Assembly (NCBI RefSeq): GCF_021545785.1
Contig: NZ_CP079801.1
Span: forward strand, 682,001 to 746,000
Source of the DNA: Halopseudomonas maritima
GTDB lineage: Bacteria; Pseudomonadota; Gammaproteobacteria; Pseudomonadales; Pseudomonadaceae
DNA length: 64,000 nt
Direction: 5' to 3'
The translations under genes and the position numbers were made by a program. Shown in pieces: positions 44,930 through 54,562 of this stretch (positions are counted from its first letter, which is position 1; each line of letters starts with the position of its first letter). The notes beneath the pieces are model-generated. The model was not told where the DNA came from, made no database searches, and was given only the letters and a program-made list of their open reading frames with translations.

Positions 44930-46140
44930 CCTTTGGGCACCTCGCCGCCCACCGGCTGGCGTAGCCCCAGCACAATCATGATGGTGCCGAATAGCGCGAC
45001 CGCCACACCCAGCAGTGACACCAGCGCAAGGCAGGAGTAACCCTGCAAAGCGCCGTCATCGGTCGATGAAAGAAAATAACCGCCGGCCACACTGGCCGCG
45101 CCCGAGGCCAAACCGGCCAGCGTGTTCTGCCAGCTCATAAAGCCGGCGCGCTGCTCGGGTTCCGGAATGCCGGCGGTGATGGTCTGCGCAGCGCTGAAGC
45201 GCGCTGAGCTGGCGGCCATGAACAAAGGAAAGATGAACAGCAAGGGCAGTAGCATGGGCCCCCAGACAAAACCGATCAGCGTAGCGAATATCAACAGCAG
45301 GTTGCTGCCAATGACCGCAACCAGGGTATGCCCCCGGTCAATCAGCCGACCGCTCAGCTGCATGGCGGCCATGCTGGCCAGCCCGCCCAGCATGAACAAC
45401 AGCGGAATCATCTCCCGGGCCACCCCCAGGTTAAAGCGAAAATAACTGGCAAAGTGCGGAATCAGCAGACTGTGCGCACCGGCCTGCACAGCCACCACCA
45501 GCATCGCCCACAACCACAGCGGATCGGCACGAAACTGCAGGCGTCCGCGTCGGCTGGCGCGGTGCTCGTCCAGCAGGGGGAACAGCAGCGCCACCAGCAG
45601 CGTCAGCAGCAACCCCGCGATACCGATCACCAGAAACGCCCAGCGCCAGGACAGCCACTGTGACAAACCCAGCGCCAGCGGCACCACGGCAATCCCGGCC
45701 AACGAGAACCCCATGGCGACGTAGGCCAACTGACGACCGCGCTGGACAGCCGGCGTCATATCGACAATGGCCGCCATCAGGGTCGCCGCCATCGGGCCGG
45801 CAAACACACCAGAGAGGGCAAAAAGACACATGAGTTGGGTGCTGTTCTGCACCACTGCACAGGCGGCCAGCACAGCGAAGCGCAAGGCAGCCAGGCCCAC
45901 CAGCAAGGGCCGCCTGGCAAAACGGTCCAACCAGGGGGCAGCGACCCAGCTGGCCAGCGCCGCTGCCAGACCAGCCAGGCCGGCAATGTAACCGGCGTAC
46001 TGAGGCGGCATATCGAGCGGCGCCGCCAGGTCGGCCGCCAGTGGCATCACCATCATGGTGCTGCCAATCGACAGCATGTTGATCAACATGGCCAGATTCA
46101 GTGTCACGCGTCCCTTGCCGGTGAGGGGTAAAGCAGACAT
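44926..46140 (-). CDS. MFS transporter in the siderophore operon
   Basis: About 404 residues with 12 predicted membrane helices. The ATG at 46140 has GGAG upstream; the 15-residue extension to 46185 does not. Such carriers in siderophore loci export siderophores or move the ferri-siderophore or its breakdown product across the inner membrane. No siderophore biosynthesis genes are in the window, so uptake of a foreign siderophore is plausible. Confidence 0.85.
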   Translation of the reverse strand: MSALPLTGKGRVTLNLAMLINMLSIGSTMMVMPLAADLAAPLDMPPQYAGYIAGLAGLAAALASWVAAPWLDRFARRPLLVGLAALRFAVLAACAVVQNSTQLMCLFALSGVFAGPMAATLMAAIVDMTPAVQRGRQLAYVAMGFSLAGIAVVPLALGLSQWLSWRWAFLVIGIAGLLLTLLVALLFPLLDEHRASRRGRLQFRADPLWLWAMLVVAVQAGAHSLLIPHFASYFRFNLGVAREMIPLLFMLGGLASMAAMQLSGRLIDRGHTLVAVIGSNLLLIFATLIGFVWGPMLLPLLFIFPLFMAASSARFSAAQTITAGIPEPEQRAGFMSWQNTLAGLASGAASVAGGYFLSSTDDGALQGYSCLALVSLLGVAVALFGTIMIVLGLRQPVGGEVPKG

Positions 46141-46196
46141 GAACAGGCTCCGAACCAAGAAAGCGCTGGATACTAACCAAAGCACCCGGCAACTTT

Positions 46197-46215
46197 CAAT
46201 AAATGAGAATCGCTA
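46197..46215. promoter_or_regulatory. Fur-box-like site before the MFS/ABC operon
   Basis: CAATAAATGAGAATCGCTA resembles half of the Fur 19-mer (AATGAGAAT core) and sits 57 bases upstream of the MFS start, in the gap after the AraC gene. The second half is poor. Confidence 0.4.
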
Positions 46216-46280
46216 ACGACGCGCGCTGGCGCGCGGGTCCAGACCGGCAACAACGAGACGGGCAAGCAACCACCGCATCG

Positions 46281-47306
46281 TCAGCTGCCTCCCTCGCACA
46301 GTTCGCCCGGCGTCACGCCAAACTGGCGCCGAAAAGCGGTAATAAAGTTCGAGGTATGGTTGTAACCCGCCATAAACGCCGCCTCGCTGACCGTGATCTC
46401 TTCCTGACGCAGGGCATCGCGTACCTTTTCTAGCCGCCTGCCGCGCACGTACTCAAACACCGTCAACCCGGTATCACGACGAAAGTGCCGCTGTAGCGCA
46501 CTGGCACTCATGGCGGTGGCCCGAGCCACCTCCTCGACACTCAAGGGCTGATCCAGATTGGCCTCCAGCCAGGCGATTGCGCGCTCGGTTGGGTCCAGCG
46601 GTCTGGGGGCGGTAGCCGGTGCGCACTCGTCCAGGGGCAAGGCGCCGACAAAGCTGATAAAGCGCCAGAGTATCTGGTGGGACAAACTTTCCACCCGCAG
46701 ACTACGGCGCAGACAGTCCGGCTCGTGGCGCAATTCCAGCAACTCCTGACACAGCGCCAGCACGTCCTCATCCGGCTGCCAGGTTAGCGTCGCCAGATGC
46801 CGGCCCAGCAGGTGCTGCTCCAGCCGCCGACGCAACGGGTCGTTATCTTCACCGCGCCGCAGCCAGTCCGGGTCGAACATGATCTGAACCTTGCTAAGGC
46901 CACGCTCCCCCCGGCGGATATGCCGACGAAATACCGTCAAACGCCGCAGGTTGACTGCTATAGCCTGCGCCGTGCAGTTGCGCGACTGTCGCTGCGGATT
47001 GACCTTGAGCACATGCTCGCAGCCATCATAGGCAAAGTGCACCTCGCCGCTCAGCACGATGGTGAGGATGACCCTGGGTTTGATCGGCGCAGTGGTAACG
47101 GCGTCGGCCAACTCCCGGGTGCAGCCCGCCTCTACCCGCAGCGGACCAAAGCGCTCGGACAGAAAACTGCCTTCAACCAGCACCTGACGCCGGGCGTCGT
47201 TACGGGCAACAATCTGGCCACGTCGCTCTCCGCCCACCATCTCGGCGAACAGCACGCTGCGCTCGCTGCACCGGGTATTGCTGTCACCGACCGCCGCTTT
47301 GCTCAT
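46281..47306 (-). CDS. AraC-family regulator, PchR-like
   Basis: About 341 residues. The C-terminal AraC DNA-binding domain (about 250-338) has both helix-turn-helix motifs (LSVEEVARATAMSASALQRHFRRDTG and VSEAAFMAGYNHTSNFITAFRRQFG). The variable N-terminal half resembles PchR-type sensors that respond to a ferri-siderophore. The position between the receptor and transport genes supports local control of this cluster. The ATG at 47306 was preferred to 47318. Confidence 0.88.
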   Translation of the reverse strand: MSKAAVGDSNTRCSERSVLFAEMVGGERRGQIVARNDARRQVLVEGSFLSERFGPLRVEAGCTRELADAVTTAPIKPRVILTIVLSGEVHFAYDGCEHVLKVNPQRQSRNCTAQAIAVNLRRLTVFRRHIRRGERGLSKVQIMFDPDWLRRGEDNDPLRRRLEQHLLGRHLATLTWQPDEDVLALCQELLELRHEPDCLRRSLRVESLSHQILWRFISFVGALPLDECAPATAPRPLDPTERAIAWLEANLDQPLSVEEVARATAMSASALQRHFRRDTGLTVFEYVRGRRLEKVRDALRQEEITVSEAAFMAGYNHTSNFITAFRRQFGVTPGELCEGGS

Positions 47307-47395
47307 GCCTACCCCCACTTTGCCCGTTGCGCATAATCATCTTCCGGTCACGCATAACCAGCCCCCTTATGACAGCGCTCACGAAGTCATACCAT

Positions 47396-47419
47396 AAATG
47401 CGAATCTATATCATTATTC
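47396..47419 (+). promoter_or_regulatory. Fur-box-like site before the TonB receptor
   Basis: AAATGCGAATCTATATCATTATTC overlaps an AT-rich promoter region 38 bases upstream of the receptor ATG and matches much of the Fur consensus (ATNATCATTAT part). The divergent AraC gene could share it. Confidence 0.5.
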
Positions 47420-47456
47420 AAACGATATTCTGCCACACAAGTACAGGAAACATTGC

Positions 47457-49502
47457 ATGTCCGCCGATCAAACCCGCCGTGGTACGCGCATCCCGCATTA
47501 CCTCTCTCCGCTCAGTCTTGCCGTCGCCGTGGCGTTCAGCCCCGCTCTGACCGCCGCCGAAGAAGACAACAGCGATGAACTGGCACTGCCCACCATGCAG
47601 GTCTGGGGGACCGAAGTATCCAGCTCTTCCGAATTCCTCGCCGATCAGGACATCTCGGTCAAGCAGGCCGATCACCTGTCCGACCTGCTGCGCGACCTAC
47701 CCGGGGTAGACGTGGGCGGCACTCACTCAGTCAATCAGCGCATCAATATTCGCGGCCTGAATGAAACCGACCTGGACATCCGCCTGGACGGTGCCAGCCA
47801 GTACGCCAGCATGTTCCACCATATCGGCAACCTGACCCTGAACCCAGACATCATCCAGATGGCCGACGTGCAAGTGGGTAACAACTCGGTACGGAGTGCC
47901 GCGGTTGGCGGTGCGGTCTACTTCGAGACCAAGAACGCCAAGGACCTGCTGCGCGCCGGTGAAGACGTCGGCTTGCGTGTATACGGCGGCTACGGCTCCA
48001 ATGACTACCGCCAGGGCTCTGCCACGGTGTACGGTCGCCTGAGCGACAAGGTCGACGCCATGCTTTATGGCTTCCAGATCGACCGCGACAATTTCGATGA
48101 CGGCGACGGCAACCAGACCATCGGCAGCGACGGCAAGGTCAGCAACATGCTGTTGAAGTTTGGCGTGGAGCCGAGCTTCGGCCACCGCTTTGAACTCAGT
48201 CACGATCACTACCGCGACAAGGGTGATTACAGCCCGCGTCCGGACATGTCCGGCAGTGCCAACAACAGCCTGACGGCCGAGCTGGTCATGCCGACCGAGT
48301 ACACCCGCGATACCACCACGCTGCGCTACCAGTACGACGCCGGCGACAACACCACCGCCAACGCCACCCTTTACCGCAACGCCATGGAGCTCAATCGTGA
48401 TGAGTCCGGCGCCGGTCGCTGGCCTGCCAACCGTCAGAGCGACAACACCGCCGAAGCGGAAAACCTGGGTGCAACCCTGGAGCTGACCAGCCTGGCCGAA
48501 CTGGCTGGCCTGCAGCACGAAATCACCTACGGCGCACTGTACAACCGTCACGAAAGCCGCGCGCAATATGGCAGTGATCCCTGGGTAGACGAAAACACCG
48601 TCAGCACCGCTGGCTATATCGAAGACCGCATTCAGCTGACCGACCGCCTGACGGTCACCCCGGGCGTGCGCTACGACCACTTCAAGCGCAACGCCGAGAC
48701 CGGCAGCGATACCTTCAGCGACGTGACCTGGGCGCTGGCCACCGACTTTGCCGTGACCGACAACCTGACCCTGTTCGCCAGCGCCCGCGAGCTGTACAAG
48801 CCGCCGCAGCTGCTGGAAACCTTCATCTACTACCAGAGCACCACCACTCTGGCCGATGACATCAAGGAACAGACCGGCCTGAACAAGGAAGTGGGTGCCC
48901 GCTTCCAGCAGCAGTTTGGCGCACATCGCGTGAGCGCCAACCTGACCCTGTTCCAGACTGACCTGGATGACTACTTCGTCAACACCTTCAGCGCCGCGCA
49001 GGACGGTTACATTATCAGCAACAGCGGCGATGTTGAGATCGAAGGCTTCGAGGCCAGCGTCGGCTACGGCATTGATGAGTTCAACTCGCGCCTGAGCTAC
49101 GCCAAGTCCGACGCCGACAACGTCACCACCAATGGCCCGGCACTGAATGCGATGAGCCGCAGCATGGACGTGGGTGACAGCGTTGCGCTAAGCCTCAGCT
49201 ACTACTTCCCGGCCGTGGGCGTGGAGACCGGCTGGAACTCGCAGTGGGTCATGAGCGAGGACAACGTCGTCGCCGGACAGGAGGACAAGGCAGCCTACGA
49301 CGTGCATAGCCTGTATGCCCAATGGGTACCGGCACAGATGAACAGCCTGACCCTGACCTTTGGCGTGGACAACCTGTTCGACGAGCAGTACTACTCGCAC
49401 GCCTCCACCGTGGGCTCGGTGGTACGTGGCGGTAACACCATCGAACTGACCGACTTTGAACCCGGCCGCAATATCAAGGTCTCGGCTGCCTACCAGTTCT
49501 AG
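47457..49502 (+). CDS. TonB-dependent siderophore receptor
   Basis: 681 residues. A signal peptide is followed by a TonB-box-like segment (TMQVWGTEVS, near 43-52), the plug domain (LSDLLRDLPGVDVGG ... INIRGLNETDLDIRLDG ... VGGAVYFETKN), and a 22-strand barrel ending in the aromatic residue of AAYQF, the outer-membrane assembly signal. The ligand is probably the ferri-siderophore handled by the neighbouring ABC transporter. Confidence 0.92.
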   Translation: MSADQTRRGTRIPHYLSPLSLAVAVAFSPALTAAEEDNSDELALPTMQVWGTEVSSSSEFLADQDISVKQADHLSDLLRDLPGVDVGGTHSVNQRINIRGLNETDLDIRLDGASQYASMFHHIGNLTLNPDIIQMADVQVGNNSVRSAAVGGAVYFETKNAKDLLRAGEDVGLRVYGGYGSNDYRQGSATVYGRLSDKVDAMLYGFQIDRDNFDDGDGNQTIGSDGKVSNMLLKFGVEPSFGHRFELSHDHYRDKGDYSPRPDMSGSANNSLTAELVMPTEYTRDTTTLRYQYDAGDNTTANATLYRNAMELNRDESGAGRWPANRQSDNTAEAENLGATLELTSLAELAGLQHEITYGALYNRHESRAQYGSDPWVDENTVSTAGYIEDRIQLTDRLTVTPGVRYDHFKRNAETGSDTFSDVTWALATDFAVTDNLTLFASARELYKPPQLLETFIYYQSTTTLADDIKEQTGLNKEVGARFQQQFGAHRVSANLTLFQTDLDDYFVNTFSAAQDGYIISNSGDVEIEGFEASVGYGIDEFNSRLSYAKSDADNVTTNGPALNAMSRSMDVGDSVALSLSYYFPAVGVETGWNSQWVMSEDNVVAGQEDKAAYDVHSLYAQWVPAQMNSLTLTFGVDNLFDEQYYSHASTVGSVVRGGNTIELTDFEPGRNIKVSAAYQF

Positions 49503-49561
49503 GAAGCAAGCTGAACGGCAGGGTGCAATGCCCTGCCCAAGGGCTACGCCACCTGCGCAGC

Positions 49562-50575
49562 CTATTCCCGCGGCGCCGCCGGATCGAGCAGGTCCTGCTC
49601 GGATCTGGCGCGCTGATCGGCCTCGATCTGCGGGCCGAGATCAGCCGTTGCCCGCGTATCCACCGCACCCTGCGCCATAGCGGACGCGCTTTTCGTTGGT
49701 TGCACCGCCTGATGGACCTGCCCCGGCTCGATCATCTGTACCCGGTAGATTGGCTCCGGCAAATCCATCCCGGCCGCCTCCAACACGCCTTTCACCTGAC
49801 GAATAGCCTCACTCTTGAGCAAGCCAAAATCATGACTGCGCTGGTCTACCCAGCCCTGAAAGCGCACCTGCACACTGGAGTCGGCCAGCGCCACAATATA
49901 GGCGCGCGGCGGCGGCTCGCTGAGCACCCCCTCCAGCGCGGCGATACAGTCGGTGCCTAACTGCTGCGCCTGAATCAGGTCTTCACTGACACCAATGCCC
50001 ACATCGAACTGAAAGCGCCGGCTCGGGTTGCGGGTGTAATTCAGCGTCACACTGCGAAACACCAGCGCGTTGGGCAGGCGCAGGTGATTGCCATCCAGGG
50101 TCATCAGAATGGTGGCGCGCGAGGTCAGGGCCACCACAATGCCCTCGTTGCCATCAATCACCACATGATCGCGCGGCGCGAAGGGTTGACGCAGACTCAT
50201 CAGCAAACCGGCCAGATAATTCTCCAGGGTGTCCTTGAAGGCAAAACCCAGCGCCACCCCCAGCACCCCCGCAGTGCCCAGCACGGCGCCAACCAGAGCG
50301 GTGGCGTTCATGATTTCCAGCGCCACCAGCACCGCCAGCAGCGAGACCGCCCAACGCACCGAGGTGCGCGTCAGCTCGCGCATGAACGGATTGCGCCGTG
50401 CCACCCGCTCCAGCAGCGCACGCCGTGACAGCCAGCCACCCAGCGCCCAGCCCAGCCAAATCACCAGCAGCGCCAACAGCAGCATGGGCAGCGCCGCAAG
50501 CAGGGAGTACAGCTCATCCATCAAACGCTGGCTGACAGCATCAATATCAAAGTGCAGGGTTTCGCTCAGTTCCAT
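49562..50575 (-). CDS. MscS-family mechanosensitive channel
   Basis: About 337 residues. Three membrane helices at the N-terminus include the pore helix with GTAGVLGVALGFAFKDTLENYLAG, then the MscS beta domain (LMSLRQPFAPRDHVVIDGNEGIVVAL ... LRLPNALVF) and a cytoplasmic alpha/beta domain. The C-terminal about 50 residues are polar and disordered. The ATG at 50575 has GGAGG upstream. It protects against osmotic downshock. Confidence 0.92.
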   Translation of the reverse strand: MELSETLHFDIDAVSQRLMDELYSLLAALPMLLLALLVIWLGWALGGWLSRRALLERVARRNPFMRELTRTSVRWAVSLLAVLVALEIMNATALVGAVLGTAGVLGVALGFAFKDTLENYLAGLLMSLRQPFAPRDHVVIDGNEGIVVALTSRATILMTLDGNHLRLPNALVFRSVTLNYTRNPSRRFQFDVGIGVSEDLIQAQQLGTDCIAALEGVLSEPPPRAYIVALADSSVQVRFQGWVDQRSHDFGLLKSEAIRQVKGVLEAAGMDLPEPIYRVQMIEPGQVHQAVQPTKSASAMAQGAVDTRATADLGPQIEADQRARSEQDLLDPAAPRE

Positions 50576-50699
50576 ATTGCCTCCATGGTTACCCTTTCTT
50601 TGTAACGCAGACGCCGGAAAAGTGCAGAAACCTTTTGCAGCACCTTGCCTGACATCGAAAGCGTACAATGGCGGTCCGACTGACTACCTGTGTTGCCTG

Positions 50700-51719
50700 A
50701 TGACCCTCCTGATAGCCTTTGCTGTCCTCTCCATTTTTGTCTCCTTCCTCTGCTCCGTACTGGAAGCCGCCCTGCTGTCGATGACGCCCAGTTTTATTGC
50801 CCAGCAAAAGGCGGATAAGCCCAAACTCTACGATCGCCTGCGTCACCTGAAGGAAAACGTCGACCAACCCTTGGCGGCAATCCTGACCCTCAACACCGTA
50901 GCCCACACGGTGGGCGCAACAGGTGTGGGCGCGCAGGTCACGCTGGTGTTTGGCGACGGCTATCTGGGTATCGCCTCGGCCATCATGACCCTGCTGATTC
51001 TGGTGCTCTCCGAGATTCTGCCCAAGACCCTTGGCGCCCGGTACTGGCCACGCCTGGCCCCGGCGCTGCCAGCGCTGCTGGGTGGCATGATTACCCTGCT
51101 CAAGCCCTTCATCTTGCTGTCTGACCTGGTTACCCGCAGCCTCGGCGGCAAGGCACCGGAGCACGACGTACGCGAGGAGATCAAGGCTCTGGCGCTGCTG
51201 GGTCGCGAGCTGGAGAAACTGGACGAAGACGAGCAGCAGATGATCAGCAATGTGCTGGAGCTGCACAACATCCGTCTGCGCGACATCATGACGCCGCGCA
51301 CCGTGTGTGAAAGCCTGGCACCAGAGCTGAGCATCAGCGAAGCGCTGGTTCGCGTGCAGGACAGCCAGTTCTCGCGCTACCCGGTGATCAACGAAGACGA
51401 AGCCCCGCTGGGCGTGGTGTTTCGCGTTGACATTCTGGCCGCCGAAGATCGCAGCGCGCCGATCAGCTCAGTGATGAAACCGGTCAAGGTGGCGCAGGAT
51501 TCGCTCAACGTCGAAACCCTGATGAGCCAACTGCTGGCAGAGCAGCAGCACATGAGCCTGGTCTACGACGAGTTCGGTAGCTGGGGCGGCCTGGTGACCA
51601 TGGAAGACATTCTGGAAACCCTGATCGGCAAACCGATTCTCGACGAGACCGACGATATCCCCAATATGCGCCGCCTCGCGCGCCGGCTGTGGGAACACCG
51701 CCTGAAGTCGACCCGCTAG
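50700..51719 (+). CDS. CNNM/DUF21 membrane protein with CBS pair (CorC/hemolysin-like)
   Basis: 339 residues. The DUF21 transmembrane domain (about 1-165) contains SEILPKTLGARYW. A CBS pair (about 195-315) begins RDIMTPRTVCESL and ends YDEFGSWGGLVTMEDILETLIG. Related proteins take part in Mg or Co handling. A C-terminal CorC_HlyC domain is absent. The ORF runs upstream to 50229, but the ATG at 50700 gives the family start. Confidence 0.9.
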   Translation: MTLLIAFAVLSIFVSFLCSVLEAALLSMTPSFIAQQKADKPKLYDRLRHLKENVDQPLAAILTLNTVAHTVGATGVGAQVTLVFGDGYLGIASAIMTLLILVLSEILPKTLGARYWPRLAPALPALLGGMITLLKPFILLSDLVTRSLGGKAPEHDVREEIKALALLGRELEKLDEDEQQMISNVLELHNIRLRDIMTPRTVCESLAPELSISEALVRVQDSQFSRYPVINEDEAPLGVVFRVDILAAEDRSAPISSVMKPVKVAQDSLNVETLMSQLLAEQQHMSLVYDEFGSWGGLVTMEDILETLIGKPILDETDDIPNMRRLARRLWEHRLKSTR

Positions 51720-51730
51720 CAGCAAAACAA

Positions 51731-51766
51731 AACCCCGGCAGCGCCGCTCATGGCACTGTCGGGGTT
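51731..51766 (+). terminator. terminator after the CNNM gene
   Basis: AACCCCGGCAG (51731-51741) pairs with CTGTCGGGGTT (51756-51766), with one G-U wobble. It is followed by the palindrome TTGGCCATATGGCCAA (51765-51780). Confidence 0.6.
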
Positions 51767-51780
51767 GGCCATATGGCCAA

Positions 51781-52086
51781 AGGGCTGCCATGCAACCCCA
51801 CCAGCTGAACGAACCACAGCCCGCATATGACTCAAAGGTCATATGCAAAACCAAATAGCCATAGCGCACTCAATTAACACCGCAAAGTCGGGTTGAATCT
51901 TCATTCCCTTCAATAAGGTTGCGGCTTACAGGGCCGCTGCGCTCCACCTCCAGACACCAAAGCCCGGACAACAGCAAACCAGCCTGCTTGCAGACAGTGA
52001 GACAAAACTATTTGAGGCGAGGGTGACGAGGTGCCCTATGAATGAACACTCACAAAAATGATTAGCCTTGGCCAATAGCCAAAACG
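51781..52086. other. intergenic region between the CNNM gene and katG
   Basis: About 300 bases with no supported gene, tRNA or repeat. Composition is more AT-rich than the flanking genes. The only structures I see are the terminators at either end. Confidence 0.4.
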
Positions 52087-52113
52087 CCTCGGGCGCCATT
52101 GCGGCGCCCGAGG
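52087..52113 (-). terminator. katG terminator
   Basis: An 11-bp perfect stem (52087-52097 with 52103-52113) carries a 5-base loop. On the minus strand it is followed by GCGTTTTGGC, a short U-tract. It lies 29 bases past the katG stop. Confidence 0.8.
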
Positions 52114-52141
52114 GTCAGAGTCAAAACACTGCTGCGTCTGA

Positions 52142-54358
52142 TCAGGTCAGGTCGTAGCGGTCGGCATTCATCACCTTGTTCCAGGCTGCGACGAAGTCCT
52201 TGACGAACTTCTCGCCGGCATCATCCTGGGCGTAGGCTTCAGCCAGGGCGCGCAGTTGCGAGTTGGAGCCAAACACCAGGTCAACCCGGGTGCCGGTCCA
52301 CTTCACTGCCCCGCTCTTGCTGCAGCGGCCTTCATAGACATCCGCATCTGCCGCTGTTGGCTTCCAGACCGTATCCATGTCGAGCAGGTTGACGAAGAAG
52401 TCGTTGCTCAGAGTGCCCGGGCGGCTGGTGAAGACACCATGCTGGCTGTTGCCGTAGTTAGCGCCCAGCATCCGCATACCACCCACCAGCACGGTCATCT
52501 GCGGTGCGCTCAGACCTAGCAGCTGGGCCTTGTCGACCAGCATTTCCTCGTCCGCCACGCTGAACTTGCTGCGACGGTAGTTGCGGAAGCCATCGGCCTC
52601 AGGCTTGAGCCATTCGAACGAATCCACTTCGGTCATTTCGTCGCTGGCGTCAGTACGACCCGGCGCAAAGGGCACCTGTACGCTGTGACCGCCATCCTGC
52701 GCCGCCTTTTCGATGGCCGCAGCGCCGCCCAATACGATCAGGTCAGCCAGCGAAACCCGCTTGCCGCCAGTCTGCGCCGAGTTGAAGTCAGCCTGAATGC
52801 CTTCCAGCACCTTGAGCACGCGGGCCAGCTGCTGCGGCTGATTGGCCTCCCAGTCCTTCTGCGGTGCCAGGCGGATGCGTGCACCGTTGGCACCACCGCG
52901 CTTGTCAGAATCGCGGTAAGTCGAGGCTGCAGACCAGGCGGTGTAAACCAGCTCGGCCACACTCAGACCCGAAGCCAGCAGGGTCGCCTTGAGCACCGTC
53001 ACGTCCTGTTCGTCGATCAATGCGTGATCTACCGCCGGCACCGGGTCCTGCCAGATCAGATCTTCAGCCGGCACTTCCGGTCCGAGGTAGCGTACCTTCG
53101 GCCCCATGTCACGGTGGGTCAGCTTGAACCAGGCGCGGGCAAAGGCGTCGGCGAACTCCTCCGGGTTCTTGTGGAAATGCTCGGAAATCTTGCGGTAAGC
53201 CGGATCTTCGCGCATGGCCATGTCGGCGGTCGACATCATGATGCCCACGCGCTTGCTCGGGTCTTCGGCATCTGGCGCATGGTCCTTCTCGGCCAGATTC
53301 TTCGGCGCCCACTGGTGTGCACCGGCCGGGCTCTTGGTCAGCTCCCACTCGTAGCCAAACAGCACATCAAAATAGCTCATGTCCCATTGGGTCGGCGTGG
53401 GCGTCCACGCGCCTTCCAGACCACTGGTGATGGTGTCGCGGCCCTTACCACTGCCGTGGGTGCTCAACCAGCCAAAGCCCATGGCCTCCAATGCGCCCCC
53501 TTCTGGTTCAACACCGACCAGCGCGGCATCGCCGGCGCCGTGTGTCTTGCCGAAGGTATGGCCGCCGGCCGTCAGCGCTACTGTCTCGTAATCATCCATC
53601 GCCATGCGGGCGAAGGTGTCGCGGATATCGCGGGCCGACAACAGCGGGTCAGGGTTGCCATCCGGCCCTTCCGGGTTGACGTAGATCAGACCCATCTGCA
53701 CCGCAGCCAACGGGTTTTCCAGGTCGCGCTCACCGGAGTAGCGGCTGTTGGGCTTGTCGCTGGTTGCCAACCATTCGTCTTCGGCACCCCAGTAGATGTC
53801 TTCTTCCGGCGCCCAGATGTCAGGGCGGCCACCGGCATAACCGAAGGTCTTGAAGCCCATGGATTCCAGCGCCACGTTACCGGCCAGAATGTACAGGTCA
53901 GCCCAGGACAGCTTGTTGCCGTACTTCTGTTTGATCGGCCACAACAGGCGACGCGCCTTGTCCAGGTTGCCGTTGTCAGGCCAGCTGTTGAGCGGCGCGA
54001 AGCGCTGGTTGCCGGTCGAAGCGCCACCACGGCCATCAGCCACGCGGTAGGTGCCGGCCGAGTGCCAGGCCATGCGGATCATCAAGGGGCCGTAGTGACC
54101 GTAATCGGCAGGCCACCAGTCCTTGGAATCAGTCATCAGGGCAGTCAGGTCGCGCTTGACCGCCGCCAGATCGAGCTTTTTGAATTCGGCAGCGTAATCA
54201 AAATCAGCGCCCATCGGGTCGGACACCGGGTTGTGTTGGTGCAGAATGCTCAGATTCAGCTGGTTCGGCCACCACTCCTTATTAGTGGTACCGCGACCGG
54301 TCAGCTTGGTGTTGGAACCATGCATTACCGGGCATCCGCCAGTCTTGTTGTTGCTCAT
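52142..54358 (-). CDS. katG: catalase-peroxidase KatG
   Basis: A bifunctional heme enzyme that destroys hydrogen peroxide; 738 residues, full length. The distal heme pocket RMAWHSAGTYR, the proximal TAGGHTFGKTHGAG and the residues of the Met-Tyr-Trp adduct (Trp in AWHSA, Tyr in GLIYVNPEG, Met in LEAMGFGW) are all present. The C-terminal duplicate domain lacks the heme ligands, as normal. GGAGATAG precedes the ATG. A candidate OxyR site is upstream. Confidence 0.97.
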   Translation of the reverse strand: MSNNKTGGCPVMHGSNTKLTGRGTTNKEWWPNQLNLSILHQHNPVSDPMGADFDYAAEFKKLDLAAVKRDLTALMTDSKDWWPADYGHYGPLMIRMAWHSAGTYRVADGRGGASTGNQRFAPLNSWPDNGNLDKARRLLWPIKQKYGNKLSWADLYILAGNVALESMGFKTFGYAGGRPDIWAPEEDIYWGAEDEWLATSDKPNSRYSGERDLENPLAAVQMGLIYVNPEGPDGNPDPLLSARDIRDTFARMAMDDYETVALTAGGHTFGKTHGAGDAALVGVEPEGGALEAMGFGWLSTHGSGKGRDTITSGLEGAWTPTPTQWDMSYFDVLFGYEWELTKSPAGAHQWAPKNLAEKDHAPDAEDPSKRVGIMMSTADMAMREDPAYRKISEHFHKNPEEFADAFARAWFKLTHRDMGPKVRYLGPEVPAEDLIWQDPVPAVDHALIDEQDVTVLKATLLASGLSVAELVYTAWSAASTYRDSDKRGGANGARIRLAPQKDWEANQPQQLARVLKVLEGIQADFNSAQTGGKRVSLADLIVLGGAAAIEKAAQDGGHSVQVPFAPGRTDASDEMTEVDSFEWLKPEADGFRNYRRSKFSVADEEMLVDKAQLLGLSAPQMTVLVGGMRMLGANYGNSQHGVFTSRPGTLSNDFFVNLLDMDTVWKPTAADADVYEGRCSKSGAVKWTGTRVDLVFGSNSQLRALAEAYAQDDAGEKFVKDFVAAWNKVMNADRYDLT

Positions 54359-54495
54359 GTCTATCTCCGCTCTCAGGTAGGGTCATACGGATAGCGCAGT
54401 CAACAGCCTGCTCTGCCAGGCGCTGTTGGCTACCACCTGTGAGTAAGTTAAGCACGTGATGCGATTGATGCCATTAACTTAATTCAAAGCACTCA

Positions 54496-54510
54496 ATAGC
54501 ATTTGACTAT
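54496..54510 (-). promoter_or_regulatory. candidate OxyR half-operator upstream of katG
   Basis: ATAG (54496-54499) and CTAT (54507-54510) are separated by 7 bases, the core spacing of an OxyR dyad. It sits 137 bases upstream of katG and 52 bases past the end of selC. The second dyad of the full site is not evident. Confidence 0.4.
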
Positions 54511-54562
54511 CAATTACAAATCACGGCTTAGAGCGCTCAATGGCCACCGGCAGGCGGAAAAA

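Noticed and set aside
52685..54394. 569-residue plus-strand ORF across katG
   Set aside because: It is a shadow frame of a highly conserved gene.
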